Assembly (NCBI GenBank): GCA_016209225.1
Contig: JACQWO010000069.1
Coordinates: 101,324 to 165,323 of the forward strand
Length of the DNA: 64,000 nucleotides
Reading direction: 5' to 3'
From: Desulfobacterales bacterium
Lineage (GTDB): Bacteria > Desulfobacterota > UBA8473
Position 1 is the stretch's first letter, and every line of letters begins with the position of its first letter. Shown one piece after another: positions 18,448 to 28,364 of the stretch. Both the position numbers and the translations under genes were made by a program. The notes beneath the pieces were generated by a model. That model worked only from the letters and a program-made list of their open reading frames with translations, was not told where the DNA came from and did not search any database.

Positions 18448-18858
18448 ATGAAAATACCCAGAATTCTCCTGGTTGATGATGAGGTGGCATTTGCCAACAA
18501 TATCCTGAAGCTTCTATCTAAAAGAGGGTATGATGTCATAGCTGTAAATGACGGAGCAAGCGCGATCCGTACCATCGGGGAAAAAAAGTTCGACGTTATA
18601 ATCCTTGATATGAAGATGCCGGGGATGGATGGTATTGCCACACTGAAAGAAATTAAGAAAAAAGAGCCTCTTGCAGAAGTGGTTATACTCACAGGTCATG
18701 GCTCTGTTGAATCGGGGATTGAAGGAATGCAATTAGGGGCTTTTGATTTTGTGATGAAACCGGTCAGCATTGAAGACCTCCATGAAAAGGTCTGCCAGGC
18801 GTACCAGAGAAGGTTGATCGAGGAAGAAAGAATCAAACAACAGGGATCCGGAAGGTGA
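18448..18858 (+). CDS. Response regulator receiver protein
   Basis: RILLVDDEVAFANN...DVIILDMKMPGMDGI...VVILTGHGSVE. Confidence 0.93.
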   Translation: MKIPRILLVDDEVAFANNILKLLSKRGYDVIAVNDGASAIRTIGEKKFDVIILDMKMPGMDGIATLKEIKKKEPLAEVVILTGHGSVESGIEGMQLGAFDFVMKPVSIEDLHEKVCQAYQRRLIEEERIKQQGSGR

Positions 18859-18864
18859 TATAAC

Positions 18865-19281
18865 ATGTCAAATTTAACACGAGTTCTTCTGATTGATGAT
18901 GAGAGGCTCTTTCTAGAGTCCTTAACCAGGGTCCTGCGGAAAAGAGGGATGGTTATTCACTCTGCTTACAGCGGATCTGAGGCCATTGCCATTATTTCTG
19001 CGGATAAGTTCGACGTCATTGTCCTTGATCTCAAGATGCCCGAGATGGACGGTTTGATGACCCTGAAAGCAATCCGGGATCGAGATACCCTTACACCGGT
19101 AATCCTCTTGACCGGTTACCTGGACATCGAACGTGTAACCGAGGCGCTGAAGATGGGCGTTACAGAACTTCTCCTCAAACCGTGTCCTGTGGAAACGGTT
19201 GTTTCCGCTATCGAGAATGCCCATGAGCGAAAGGCGATAGCAGAAGAGGCAGCAGAAAGGAGAATTAACGGCCCACGATGA
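18865..19281 (+). CDS. Response regulator receiver protein
   Basis: RVLLIDDERLFLES...DVIVLDLKMPEMDGLMTL...VILLTGYLDIE. Confidence 0.93.
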   Translation: MSNLTRVLLIDDERLFLESLTRVLRKRGMVIHSAYSGSEAIAIISADKFDVIVLDLKMPEMDGLMTLKAIRDRDTLTPVILLTGYLDIERVTEALKMGVTELLLKPCPVETVVSAIENAHERKAIAEEAAERRINGPR

Positions 19282-19282
19282 A

Positions 19283-19494
19283 GAGAGACCTTTGCATAAC
19301 CTGCCAAGAGCTTTGAAGAAGTCCCCTTAGAGCAAATTAATAGATTTTTTGGGGAACCCTTCTTAGCGAGCGTAATGTAGAAAATTCACATGCTTGAACC
19401 CGAAGGGCGAGTTTGTTAATTTTCAATGGAGCGAGCTTAGATGGGTCAAAAAATGTATGTTGAAGCGAAAAGGGGTACTTCTTCAAAGCTCTCG
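19283..19494 (+). repeat. ~210-bp palindromic repeat copy
   Basis: GAGAGACCTTTGCATAACCTGCCAAGAGCTTTGAAGAAGTCCCC ... GGGGTACTTCTTCAAAGCTCTCG. Confidence 0.9.
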
Positions 19495-19506
19495 AGGAAT
19501 TGATAT

Positions 19507-20997
19507 ATGCGAAAGGTTATTAGTTTGCGGGCACGCATAATACTGATCCTGTCTGTTCTGGTTTTAACTGTTATAGGATGTGGTGTAGTAACGATCTGGT
19601 ACGCAGAGGCTATAGAATCGCTTTTTACCAAAGTGGTTGATAAGGATGTAACCTCTTTCCGGGTAGCAGTCAACCTGGAAACTGCACTGGCAAGACAGAA
19701 GGGATTCACAAGCTATTATTTCATGGATGGTAATCCCGACTGGTTAAGACAACTGGAGCAAAATCACCAGATATTCAATAAAACCCTCAGGGAGGCCAGG
19801 GAGTCGGTACAAACAGAGATGGGAAGGAATATCCTGGACAGTATCGGGTCGGAGTATACCCTTTATAACGATTCACGCAGGCGGGTTATCGGGTTTTACC
19901 AGGGCGGGAACAAGGAAGCCGGCTTTAAGCTTCATATAAATATTCGCCGGCAATTCATAGCCATTTATAATCTTTGTGAGCAATATAAGGGTATCCATGA
20001 AAAGAGTATTGCCAGGGCCCGAAACGAGGTCCTTTCACGGACTCGATTTAACAACGCTATGATCATGGTATTTATACAGATTGCCGGCATGACCGGGGTA
20101 TTGCTCGCTTATATCCTCTTTAAACAGGTCTTAGAGCCTATTCGTCAACTGACCAGAGAAACACTTCCTGATGATGGCGACAGGATTCCTTCTTCAGACG
20201 AGGTGAAGACCCTGAGTCACCAGGTGTATGGTCTGATCAAGGATGTAGATCAGACGCAGGGCAGACTGGCCAGGAGTCAGGCTCATCTGGTGCAATCAGA
20301 AAAATTGGCCATGGTTGGAAAGCTGGCGGCAGGTGTAGCCCACAGTATCAGGAACCCTTTGACTTCGGTGAAGATTCGATTATTTTCCCTGGGGCGTGCC
20401 CTTTCCCTCTCTGCCGGCCAGAAGGAGGATCTCGAGGTGATTTCCGAGGAGATTCACCACATTGATACCATTCTGCAAAACTTCCTCGCTTTTTCCCGTC
20501 CGCTCAAGCCAAGGATGGAGAAAATCAGCCCCTCGGATGTGGTGGACCTGGCCTGTCAACTGCTCTGGCATCGCTTTGAATCCTCCGGCGTTGCGGTGGA
20601 GATCAGTCGTGAAAAGAGGCTCCCCTTGATTCCGGCAGATCCATATCAGTTGAAAGAAGTCCTGATCAACGTACTGGTCAATGCCTGCGAAATCATGACA
20701 AACGGCGGCGTCATTCGGATCGAAGAGGAAGAGGGTCAAGGAGATTCAGGGAGAGAGGTTATCATAAGGGTGATAGACAATGGTCCGGGTATCCCAGAAG
20801 ACATACAGGATAAGGTCTTTCTACCCTTTTTCAGCACCAAAGAGGAGGGAACAGGCCTGGGTTTAAGCATTGCCCTGCGGATTGTGGAAGAGCATGGCGG
20901 TCGGTTGGATCTCAGGTCACGGGAAGGAGATGGGGCGCATTTTGTCATCACTCTTCCCTGTAAGGAAAAGAACGATGGGAACTATCCTGATTGTTGA
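19507..20997 (+). CDS. Sensor histidine kinase
   Basis: [65 protein letters not shown]. Confidence 0.92.
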   Translation: MRKVISLRARIILILSVLVLTVIGCGVVTIWYAEAIESLFTKVVDKDVTSFRVAVNLETALARQKGFTSYYFMDGNPDWLRQLEQNHQIFNKTLREARESVQTEMGRNILDSIGSEYTLYNDSRRRVIGFYQGGNKEAGFKLHINIRRQFIAIYNLCEQYKGIHEKSIARARNEVLSRTRFNNAMIMVFIQIAGMTGVLLAYILFKQVLEPIRQLTRETLPDDGDRIPSSDEVKTLSHQVYGLIKDVDQTQGRLARSQAHLVQSEKLAMVGKLAAGVAHSIRNPLTSVKIRLFSLGRALSLSAGQKEDLEVISEEIHHIDTILQNFLAFSRPLKPRMEKISPSDVVDLACQLLWHRFESSGVAVEISREKRLPLIPADPYQLKEVLINVLVNACEIMTNGGVIRIEEEEGQGDSGREVIIRVIDNGPGIPEDIQDKVFLPFFSTKEEGTGLGLSIALRIVEEHGGRLDLRSREGDGAHFVITLPCKEKNDGNYPDC

Positions 20998-22414
20998 TGA
21001 TGATCATCAGTTGAGACAGAGCGTTGAAAAGCTTTTGACCGAGGAGGGTCATACAGTATTGACTGCCTCCAGCGGTGAAGCGGGTATCTCTGTAATAGGA
21101 TCTGCCATAGCCGACCTGGTTATCCTGGATGTGCGTCTACCCAAAATGACCGGTCTGGAGACGTTTCAGGCTATCCGGGAGATCGATCCAAGGCTTCCTG
21201 TAATCGTGATGACAGCCTTCGGCACTACCGAAACGGCCATCGAGGCGACCAAATTGGGAGCATTTGATTATGTCCTCAAGCCTTTCGATATCCCCGACAT
21301 TCTGACCCTTATTGAGCAGGCATTGGAGGCAGGTCGCCTTGTGCGCTCCAGGGTAGAGATGGATGTCGTTTCCAAGACGGCCTCTTCCGAGATCATTATT
21401 GGACAGTGCATGCCTATGCAGGAGCTTTACAAGACTATTGGACGGGTAGCTCCAACTGATGCCACGGTGCTCATCCGGGGTGAATCCGGGACGGGAAAGG
21501 AACTGGTAGCGCGTGCCCTTTATCAGCACAGCCTCCGGGCAGACAAACCTTTTCTGGTGATCAACTGCGTGGCTATCCCTGAAACCCTGCTGGAAAGTGA
21601 ACTGTTCGGGTACGAAAAGGGGGCATTCACCGGTGCGGTGAATCGCCGTATAGGGAGAATCGAACAGGCATATAGGGGAACAATATTCCTTGATGAAATA
21701 GGAGATATGCCATTTAGTATTCAGGCCAAGATACTTCGCCTGCTTGAGGAGAAGAGTATCGAGCGCCTCGGTGGACGTGAGCCTATCCCGGTGGATGTCC
21801 GTATTATCGCGGCTACCAACCGGGATCTGGAGACGGCCATTGCAGAGGGGTGCTTCCGGGAGGATCTCTATTACCGCCTAAAGGTGGTTACTATCCGGCT
21901 CCCCCCTTTGCGGGAGCGTCTACAGGATATTCCACGGCTTGCCGATCATTTTCTCGCCAGGTTTGCCAGAGACATGAACATGGATAATCCGGGAATGACC
22001 CTGGAGACAAAGGAGATGCTCAACCGTTATAACTGGCCCGGCAATGTCCGTGAATTGTCCAATGCCATACAAAAGGCCCTGATTTTCAGCCGGGGCTACC
22101 CCATTCGTCCGGAGGATATCTCCCAGGCCATTGAGGAGAAAAATGCAATGATCGGAAAGATAGAAGATCTTTGCCCCGAGGAGACAATCCGGCAATGGGT
22201 CCGCAGGGCACTCCTATCAGGAAATAATGAGTATGTATTTGATTCTTTGCGGGAGCGTCTCGCCAGTGTAATCATCCGCGAGGCGCTCGATATCACAGGC
22301 GGCAACAGAAGCCGTGCCGCGAAGCTCCTCGGTCTTTCCCGGCCAACCCTCCTGGCCAGAATTGAAAAATACCATCTTAAGGTAGAAACCTCGGTGAAAA
22401 CAGAGGAGATTTGA
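20975..22414 (+). CDS. NtrC-family sigma54-dependent response regulator
   Basis: Receiver [17 protein letters not shown]+ [42 protein letters not shown] (GAFTGA); C-terminal Fis-type HTH. ATG 20975 overlaps upstream kinase. Confidence 0.95.
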   Translation: MGTILIVDDDHQLRQSVEKLLTEEGHTVLTASSGEAGISVIGSAIADLVILDVRLPKMTGLETFQAIREIDPRLPVIVMTAFGTTETAIEATKLGAFDYVLKPFDIPDILTLIEQALEAGRLVRSRVEMDVVSKTASSEIIIGQCMPMQELYKTIGRVAPTDATVLIRGESGTGKELVARALYQHSLRADKPFLVINCVAIPETLLESELFGYEKGAFTGAVNRRIGRIEQAYRGTIFLDEIGDMPFSIQAKILRLLEEKSIERLGGREPIPVDVRIIAATNRDLETAIAEGCFREDLYYRLKVVTIRLPPLRERLQDIPRLADHFLARFARDMNMDNPGMTLETKEMLNRYNWPGNVRELSNAIQKALIFSRGYPIRPEDISQAIEEKNAMIGKIEDLCPEETIRQWVRRALLSGNNEYVFDSLRERLASVIIREALDITGGNRSRAAKLLGLSRPTLLARIEKYHLKVETSVKTEEI

Positions 22415-22462
22415 TGGCAGGAAACTTTACACATTGTAAAAAATCCTGACATACCTCTTAAT

Positions 22463-22566
22463 AGGCACAAAGGCACAGAGGCACAAAGTTGTCTCGCCTA
22501 TTTGTTGTCTAACTTCCTGATTAAAACTGCTAAGCATTCGTTTTTCCCTTTTTTCCTTTGTGCCTC
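22463..22566. repeat. Iterated-word palindrome (GGCACAAAG word)
   Basis: GGCACAAAGGCACAGAGGCACAAAG ... CCTTTGTGCC. Confidence 0.75.
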
Positions 22567-22693
22567 CGTACCATGGCACGTACTTTGCTAATCATACTGC
22601 CAGGTAAGGATGCAATCCCCGGGGTAAATAGATCGAGGTAAGTCAGGGTTTTTTTAAGGTAAGGTGGCAAAATCAGAGAAAGGAGATTATTCT

Positions 22694-23254
22694 ATGGCAG
22701 AAAAATCGAAAGCAAGGGGGGCAATTAAGTTTCTGTTCTGGCTGATAGTGGCGGTGGGGTTGTTTTATTACGCATTCCACTCCTATTATTCAGGGCAGAT
22801 GGTTTCGTGGTATTACTACAAGGCAGCCACGGATGGGTACGCTGTTCATACAGCATCCTTTAAAGACGCTTCGAAGGAGAAACCGGCGATGTTAGAGATC
22901 GGTTCCTTTGAGACTGTCCACGGCCTTCAGGCAGTGCCGGTCAAGAAGGGGGACCGTTTGCCCGTAAACACCGATGGGATCATAACTAGCGAGGTTCTAA
23001 AAAAGGGTAAACGGGCTAAGGTAGAGGACAGGTATCTAAAGGTGATGGTGCCCCAAGAGATGAAAGAGGCCAAAGGTTTTAAATACAAGGACACCTTTAA
23101 GCATAAAGGTATCAAGACGAATCCCTGGTCCGGGGCGTGGAATGTAGGGATGGTCCTGGTTATAGGATTGAGCCTCGGATTGCTGGCTGAGGGTTTCACC
23201 GATATGTTAGGATTTAAGGTGGAAAAGATTGAACATTTCGAAGGCATTCATTAA
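22694..23254 (+). CDS. Hypothetical membrane protein (two TM segments, extracytoplasmic middle)
   Basis: ATG after AGGAGA; TM IKFLFWLIVAVGLFYYAF and VGMVLVIGLSLGLLAEGF. Confidence 0.75.
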   Translation: MAEKSKARGAIKFLFWLIVAVGLFYYAFHSYYSGQMVSWYYYKAATDGYAVHTASFKDASKEKPAMLEIGSFETVHGLQAVPVKKGDRLPVNTDGIITSEVLKKGKRAKVEDRYLKVMVPQEMKEAKGFKYKDTFKHKGIKTNPWSGAWNVGMVLVIGLSLGLLAEGFTDMLGFKVEKIEHFEGIH

Positions 23255-23267
23255 AGGAGGTTGAACC

Positions 23268-24335
23268 ATGTTTGATTTTGTAATTGCAGGTATACAGGCG
23301 CCGATATTCCTCCTGGTCTTGACCGGCATGACGGTAGGCATGGTCGGCGGTTTTATCGGGGTAGGTGGCGGCTACATGGTCACACCGGCCCTTATTGTAT
23401 TCGGCTTCCCTGGCTACATGGCCTCGGGGATTGATATGACCCATATCGCGGGCAAGTCCGTCGTAGCTACGGTGCGGCACAGGCAGCTCGGTAATATAGA
23501 CTGGGTTCTGGGTCTGGCGATGGTGGGTGGAACTATGTTTGGGGTGGAACAGGGGGTCAGACTTCTCAACTACACCAAAAAGCTCGGACTTTCAGGTATC
23601 ATCCTTCTCACTGCTTCGGTGATCGTCATGATTGGTCTCTTTGTTTATACGCAGTTAGAGACCCAGAAATCAACCAAAAAGATCGGCGAGCTCGAAAAAG
23701 ACGGTAGAAAGGTTGGACGTGAGCTGAGCGTCAGCAAAGGGCCCAGGATATTCCAGAGCATTCCGCTATATCCCATTGTGCGCTGCCGAACGGCCCGTCT
23801 AGTGGTCTCCATGTGGGTCATCGTTCTTGTGGGCATTATAACTGGGGTACTGTCCGGATTCCTCGGTGTGGGAGGCGGCTTTGTCAGGGTGCCGGCGCTG
23901 GTCTATATTGTGGGCGCCTCGACACATATTGCCGTGGGAACGGATCTCCTGGAAATTGCGGTTTCAGGTGGTTATGGGGCTTTGAGACACTCGATGATGG
24001 GAAATGTGGATATGATTGCCGTCCTCTTCATGATCGTAGGGGCCATGTTCGGGGCACAATTCGGCAGTATTGCCACGTCCTTCGTACGCGGGCCTGCTAT
24101 CCGCTACATCCTCAGTTACTCCCTCATCCTGGCTACAACCGGGGCATTTTTAAGACTCTTCTACATGTTGACCGGCTCAAAGCACGAGGTACTCTCCTTC
24201 TTTGCCGTGGTCTTTACCCTTGGGGAGATGTTTTTTCTATGTTTTTTCATCTTTTCTCTGGTGATCTTTTCGCTCCGTTACCAGAAGGGGAAACCTGTCC
24301 CCGCATGGATACCCCCGCTGGTAGTGGCAAAATAG
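23268..24335 (+). CDS. TauE/SafE-family permease (sulfite/organosulfonate exporter family)
   Basis: Duplicated glycine-rich GGFIGVGGGYMVTPAL and SGFLGVGGGFVRVPALVYIVG; multiple TMs. Confidence 0.92.
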   Translation: MFDFVIAGIQAPIFLLVLTGMTVGMVGGFIGVGGGYMVTPALIVFGFPGYMASGIDMTHIAGKSVVATVRHRQLGNIDWVLGLAMVGGTMFGVEQGVRLLNYTKKLGLSGIILLTASVIVMIGLFVYTQLETQKSTKKIGELEKDGRKVGRELSVSKGPRIFQSIPLYPIVRCRTARLVVSMWVIVLVGIITGVLSGFLGVGGGFVRVPALVYIVGASTHIAVGTDLLEIAVSGGYGALRHSMMGNVDMIAVLFMIVGAMFGAQFGSIATSFVRGPAIRYILSYSLILATTGAFLRLFYMLTGSKHEVLSFFAVVFTLGEMFFLCFFIFSLVIFSLRYQKGKPVPAWIPPLVVAK

Positions 24336-24365
24336 CACTTGAACTTAGAAAAGGAGGACGGTATA

Positions 24366-24479
24366 ATGAAGTGGTTTATAAATAGTATGGTAGGGTATTG
24401 GGTCCTGCTGCTGGCAATCAGCCTGGGTATTGCCGCAGTGATCTATGAAGTGTGGCTCCGCGATACATTATTAAAGTAG
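24366..24479 (+). CDS. 37-aa single-TM small protein
   Basis: AAAGGAGGACGGTATA-ATG; MKWFINSMVGYWVLLLAISLGIAAVIYEVWLRDTLLK; sits between TauE gene and 24492 ORF. Confidence 0.6.
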   Translation: MKWFINSMVGYWVLLLAISLGIAAVIYEVWLRDTLLK

Positions 24480-24491
24480 GGAGGTTAAACA

Positions 24492-24686
24492 ATGACAAGA
24501 ATTATTGAAAACTTGGTTCTCTACGGGCTTTTACTATATTTCCTCTACGAATCCACGATCAAGGAATGGGATCCGTGGAATGCCTTTGTCGTGGTCTTTG
24601 TTCTCTTTGTAGCCGTTGTTACCACCCTGATGCCGAGTCTCCATGCCTCGAAAACCTCACCGGGTGAATATCCTTACGATGACTGA
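24492..24686 (+). CDS. 64-aa membrane protein
   Basis: GGGAGG SD; two hydrophobic segments; overlaps next gene. Confidence 0.65.
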   Translation: MTRIIENLVLYGLLLYFLYESTIKEWDPWNAFVVVFVLFVAVVTTLMPSLHASKTSPGEYPYDD

Positions 24687-25323
24687 AGAGGTAGATGCCC
24701 TCAGGGCCAGGATCAGGGAACTTTATCCTAAACGTGTCATAGGTGATCTCACCGAGAAGGCATTTCAGCACGAGCTGACCGAACGCACATTAGACCTCTA
24801 CCGTGCGCTCATCAGGATGAGGACGACAGAGGGGGAGGTCATCGTGAGGGAGCATCATGTTGTGCGGGCTCATTTTCGGCTGACCCAGTCGGTACTCAGG
24901 GAACCTGAGCAGGAGGCTGTCAGTATATTCGCAACGGATCGCCGTCTTTTCTACCTCAAATCCGTGCTGGTGCCTAACCGACCCCCCAGCGCCGATGAGG
25001 GGGACAATTTTTCAATTGAGGAAGTTTCCTTTGACCGTATCGAGTCGGTACATGTCCGACGCCAGGTAAGAGTAGGGGAGATGGGTGTGGGAGGGGCAAT
25101 GGTGGTCTTTGCCGTTCTTTTTTATCCTTATCTTTCTGTAACCGGTCCCTTTATGATAGGATTGGGAATTCTGGGGATGCTGCATGGCCTGCTCCTTCCC
25201 ACACGGTGGGTGGAGGTTAAGACCATTGACCCGGCTTCGGATCCGATCATGGTCTATGCCCTCCGCAAGAAGAGTGGCCGGGGGGTGGTGAGGTTCCTCC
25301 GTGAGAAAACGAGGCGACGATGA
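24643..25323 (+). CDS. Hypothetical protein with C-terminal TM hairpin
   Basis: 226-aa ORF; central strand-rich region (VSIFATDRRLFYLKSVLVPNR) then two TMs; overlaps both neighbours. Confidence 0.65.
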   Translation: MPRKPHRVNILTMTEEVDALRARIRELYPKRVIGDLTEKAFQHELTERTLDLYRALIRMRTTEGEVIVREHHVVRAHFRLTQSVLREPEQEAVSIFATDRRLFYLKSVLVPNRPPSADEGDNFSIEEVSFDRIESVHVRRQVRVGEMGVGGAMVVFAVLFYPYLSVTGPFMIGLGILGMLHGLLLPTRWVEVKTIDPASDPIMVYALRKKSGRGVVRFLREKTRRR

Positions 25324-25691
25324 AAGGGATTAAAGTACTTCTCGTTGACGATGAAGTTGATTTCACGGCCAGTCTGCGCAAGGTCCTCAGCCGTCGGGGC
25401 TTCGATGTGGAGGTGGCATCAGATGGGCTGTCTGCCTTGGCGCGGGTTGTTCAGGGGTACTTCGATGTGGTGGTACTCGATGTCAAGATGCCCGGGATGA
25501 ACGGTCTCCATGTCCTGTCAGAAATCAAACGCCTCTCACTGCCCACCCGGGTTATCCTCCTGACCGGTCACTCATCTTTAACTGAAGAGGAAAATACCTT
25601 GAAGAGCGGGGCCTTTGCCTATCTTTTAAAGCCATACCCGATCCTGAAACTGGTGGAAATGATAGAGGTTGCGGGGGCCAGGAAGCTGTAA
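25320..25691 (+). CDS. Response regulator receiver protein
   Basis: KVLLVDDEVDFTAS...DVVVLDVKMPGMNGL...VILLTGHSSL; 4-nt overlap with upstream gene. Confidence 0.92.
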   Translation: MKGIKVLLVDDEVDFTASLRKVLSRRGFDVEVASDGLSALARVVQGYFDVVVLDVKMPGMNGLHVLSEIKRLSLPTRVILLTGHSSLTEEENTLKSGAFAYLLKPYPILKLVEMIEVAGARKL

Positions 25692-25700
25692 ATCAGGACA

Positions 25701-28364
25701 ATGGATGATATAAAACCACCCAACAGTTCAGGAACCCCGGTTGAATGGCTGGGCAGGATAGCTGCCAAGCTGTGGCGCAGCATTCTTTTTTTCCTCGAAA
25801 TAGTCGGCATTCGCAGGGAAGAAAGCGTTGACCAGGCCGCCCAGATGGCCAGGCTGAAGCTCTATCACGCCGAATTCCGTAAACTTCTCTCCGCAAACAA
25901 CAGTTTCCTCGAAACTATGGCTGATCTGGAGCACAAACTCTTAAAAAGGGAATATATTGACCGCTCTTTCATAAAACGGAAGGTCATGCGTGCCATTGCG
26001 GATGTCCACGCCATGGTGGAGAGCCTGAATGTCATCTCTGATGCCCGCTATACCGATTTGAGAAAGGTACTGGAGCGGAACACGACTGCCCTAACGACTT
26101 TAGTTGAGGACTCAAGCCAGACGGTTCCTGCCGAACTCGTGCTGGAAATGTCTGCAATCTCCAGAAATCACTCCGATCTGGCAGGTAGTAAGATGGCAAA
26201 CCTTGGCGAGATAAGGAATGTCCTCCACTTACCCGCGCCGGACGGCTTTGTGGTTACCACCGAAGGCTTTCGACTGCTCATGGAGGAAGGCGGTATGCGT
26301 TCCTGGGTGCAGGACAGGCATATAGAACTCCTTTCCTCGGGGGATGTAGCAGGAATTAGCCGGGACATTCTAGAAATGATAAAAAAAGTAGAGATTCCCC
26401 TGGCTCTTAGGGAAGCCATAGTCAGCCTTTACGACCGGCTTGCCCGGAGAATTGGATCGAGTCCTTCTCTGGCAGTGCGCTCCAGCGCCCTGGGTGAGGA
26501 CACTGATTTTTCCTTTGCCGGTCAGTTTTTATCCCTCCTCAACGTAGGTCGGGATGAGCTGCTCGGCGCCTATCTCCGGGTAGTGGCAAGCCTTTACTCT
26601 CCTGAGGCGATCCACTACCAACTCCTCCACGGAATCCTGGGCGAGTCGGCAGAGATGGCTGTAGGTTGTATCACCATGGTGGATGCCCTGGCAAGCGGGG
26701 TTGTCTTTTCGAAGGATCCCAACCAGCCCGATTCAGGGCAGGTACTGATCCAGGCTATACGCGGGCTAGGGGTGCCTCTGGTGGAGGGGAAAACCTCGCC
26801 GGAGAGCATCTTCGTTTCCAGAGAAAATAGGGGATGCGTGATTACCCGAATCCCTTCACAGCAGAAAAGCCGTCTCGTCTCTTCCCCGGATGCCGGGCTG
26901 AAAGAGGAAACGCTCAGGCCGGAGGAGGTCGGGCAGGATTGTCTTACCGATGACGAAGCGAGGCAACTGGCACAGTGGGCTCTTAAACTGGAGACCCACT
27001 TCGGTGGACCCCAGGATATTGAGTGGGCGATGGATAACAACAGACAGATCATTCTTCTCCAGTCCAGACCATTACGTCTTTTCAAGCATGTCGTTCACAC
27101 CGATCTGCCTGTAGACGGTTTCCCCGTATTGGTGAGAGGGGGAGAGGTGGCATGTCCCGGCGTGGGCAGCGGACCTGCTGTACACATAGCTGAGGATGGG
27201 GACATCGTCAACTTCCCCATCGGCGGGGTTCTGGTTGCCAGACGGTCCTCGCCTAAGTTCATCCTACTTATGTCGAGGGCCAGGGCTATTGTTACTGACT
27301 TTGGGAGCACCACCGGCCATATGGCTTCCCTGGCACGAGAGTTTCGAGTGCCAACCCTTCTGAATACCAGGATAGCAACGCGTGAAATTCCTCCGGGTGC
27401 GATAGTCACCGTGGATGCAAACAACGGCTTTGTATATGAGGGTAAGCTTTCCATCAGGGAAGGGAAAGAGGGTGAAGAATGGGGGGTTGATTCAGGGGTA
27501 CAAAAGCCCCCCTCACCAAGGTTTCAACTCCTCGAGAGAGTTATCGAGCTTGTTGCACCTCTTTACCTGACAGATCCCAGTTCTCCTGAATTTACAGCAG
27601 ATAAATGCAGTACCCTCCATGATCTGGCCCGTTATATCCACGAAAAGTCCTACAAGGAGATGTTCATGATGGGCAAGAGGGTGGGGGATCTCCGAGCCTC
27701 CGGCTACTACCTGGATGTTTTCCTCCCTATTGATCTGTACCTTATCGATCTTGGGGGGGGTATTAAGGGAATGCCCAGGGGGCGGAGGGTAAAACCTTCC
27801 CAGATTGCCTCTGTACCCCTTGCCGCCCTTCTCAGAGGGATGCTGCACGAAAAGATACCCCGCTTTGGACCGAGACCTATGGACTTTCGGGGGTTATTCT
27901 CCATAATGATGCGCCATGCTGTGAACAGCCCGGAGACGGAATCAACCTTCCGTGACCCCTGCTATGCCATCATTTCTGATAATTATCTTAACTACACGGC
28001 TAGAGTCGGGTATCATTTCAGCGTTGTAGATACCTATTGCGGCAACACGCCGAATAAAAACTACATCAGCCTGACTTTCAGAGGTGGGGCGGCTGATTAC
28101 ACCCGCCGCAGTCGAAGGGCAAGGGCCATTGCCGGTATTCTCAGGGAGTACGATTTATCTGTCGAGGTAAGCCGCGATCTGGTCAATGCCCGGCTGGGTA
28201 AAGCAACCAGGGAAGAGACCGTCGGTCACCTGGAGATGATAGGAAGCCTATTTCAGTTCTTCAGGCAGATGGATGTTGCCATGACTAATGAGGATTCTGT
28301 CCAGCTGCTGAAGGATGCCTTCCTTCGGGGTGATTATGACCTTGAAAAGCTCATGGATCGTTAA
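25701..28364 (+). CDS. PEP-synthase/PPDK-like phosphotransferase (ATP-binding + phosphohistidine domains) with unrecognised C-terminal domain
   Basis: KMANLGEIRNVLHLPAPDGFVVTT, LAVRSSALGEDTDFSFAGQF, GGPQDIEWAMDNNRQIILLQSRP, STTGHMASLAREFRVPTL. Confidence 0.88.
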   Translation: MDDIKPPNSSGTPVEWLGRIAAKLWRSILFFLEIVGIRREESVDQAAQMARLKLYHAEFRKLLSANNSFLETMADLEHKLLKREYIDRSFIKRKVMRAIADVHAMVESLNVISDARYTDLRKVLERNTTALTTLVEDSSQTVPAELVLEMSAISRNHSDLAGSKMANLGEIRNVLHLPAPDGFVVTTEGFRLLMEEGGMRSWVQDRHIELLSSGDVAGISRDILEMIKKVEIPLALREAIVSLYDRLARRIGSSPSLAVRSSALGEDTDFSFAGQFLSLLNVGRDELLGAYLRVVASLYSPEAIHYQLLHGILGESAEMAVGCITMVDALASGVVFSKDPNQPDSGQVLIQAIRGLGVPLVEGKTSPESIFVSRENRGCVITRIPSQQKSRLVSSPDAGLKEETLRPEEVGQDCLTDDEARQLAQWALKLETHFGGPQDIEWAMDNNRQIILLQSRPLRLFKHVVHTDLPVDGFPVLVRGGEVACPGVGSGPAVHIAEDGDIVNFPIGGVLVARRSSPKFILLMSRARAIVTDFGSTTGHMASLAREFRVPTLLNTRIATREIPPGAIVTVDANNGFVYEGKLSIREGKEGEEWGVDSGVQKPPSPRFQLLERVIELVAPLYLTDPSSPEFTADKCSTLHDLARYIHEKSYKEMFMMGKRVGDLRASGYYLDVFLPIDLYLIDLGGGIKGMPRGRRVKPSQIASVPLAALLRGMLHEKIPRFGPRPMDFRGLFSIMMRHAVNSPETESTFRDPCYAIISDNYLNYTARVGYHFSVVDTYCGNTPNKNYISLTFRGGAADYTRRSRRARAIAGILREYDLSVEVSRDLVNARLGKATREETVGHLEMIGSLFQFFRQMDVAMTNEDSVQLLKDAFLRGDYDLEKLMDR

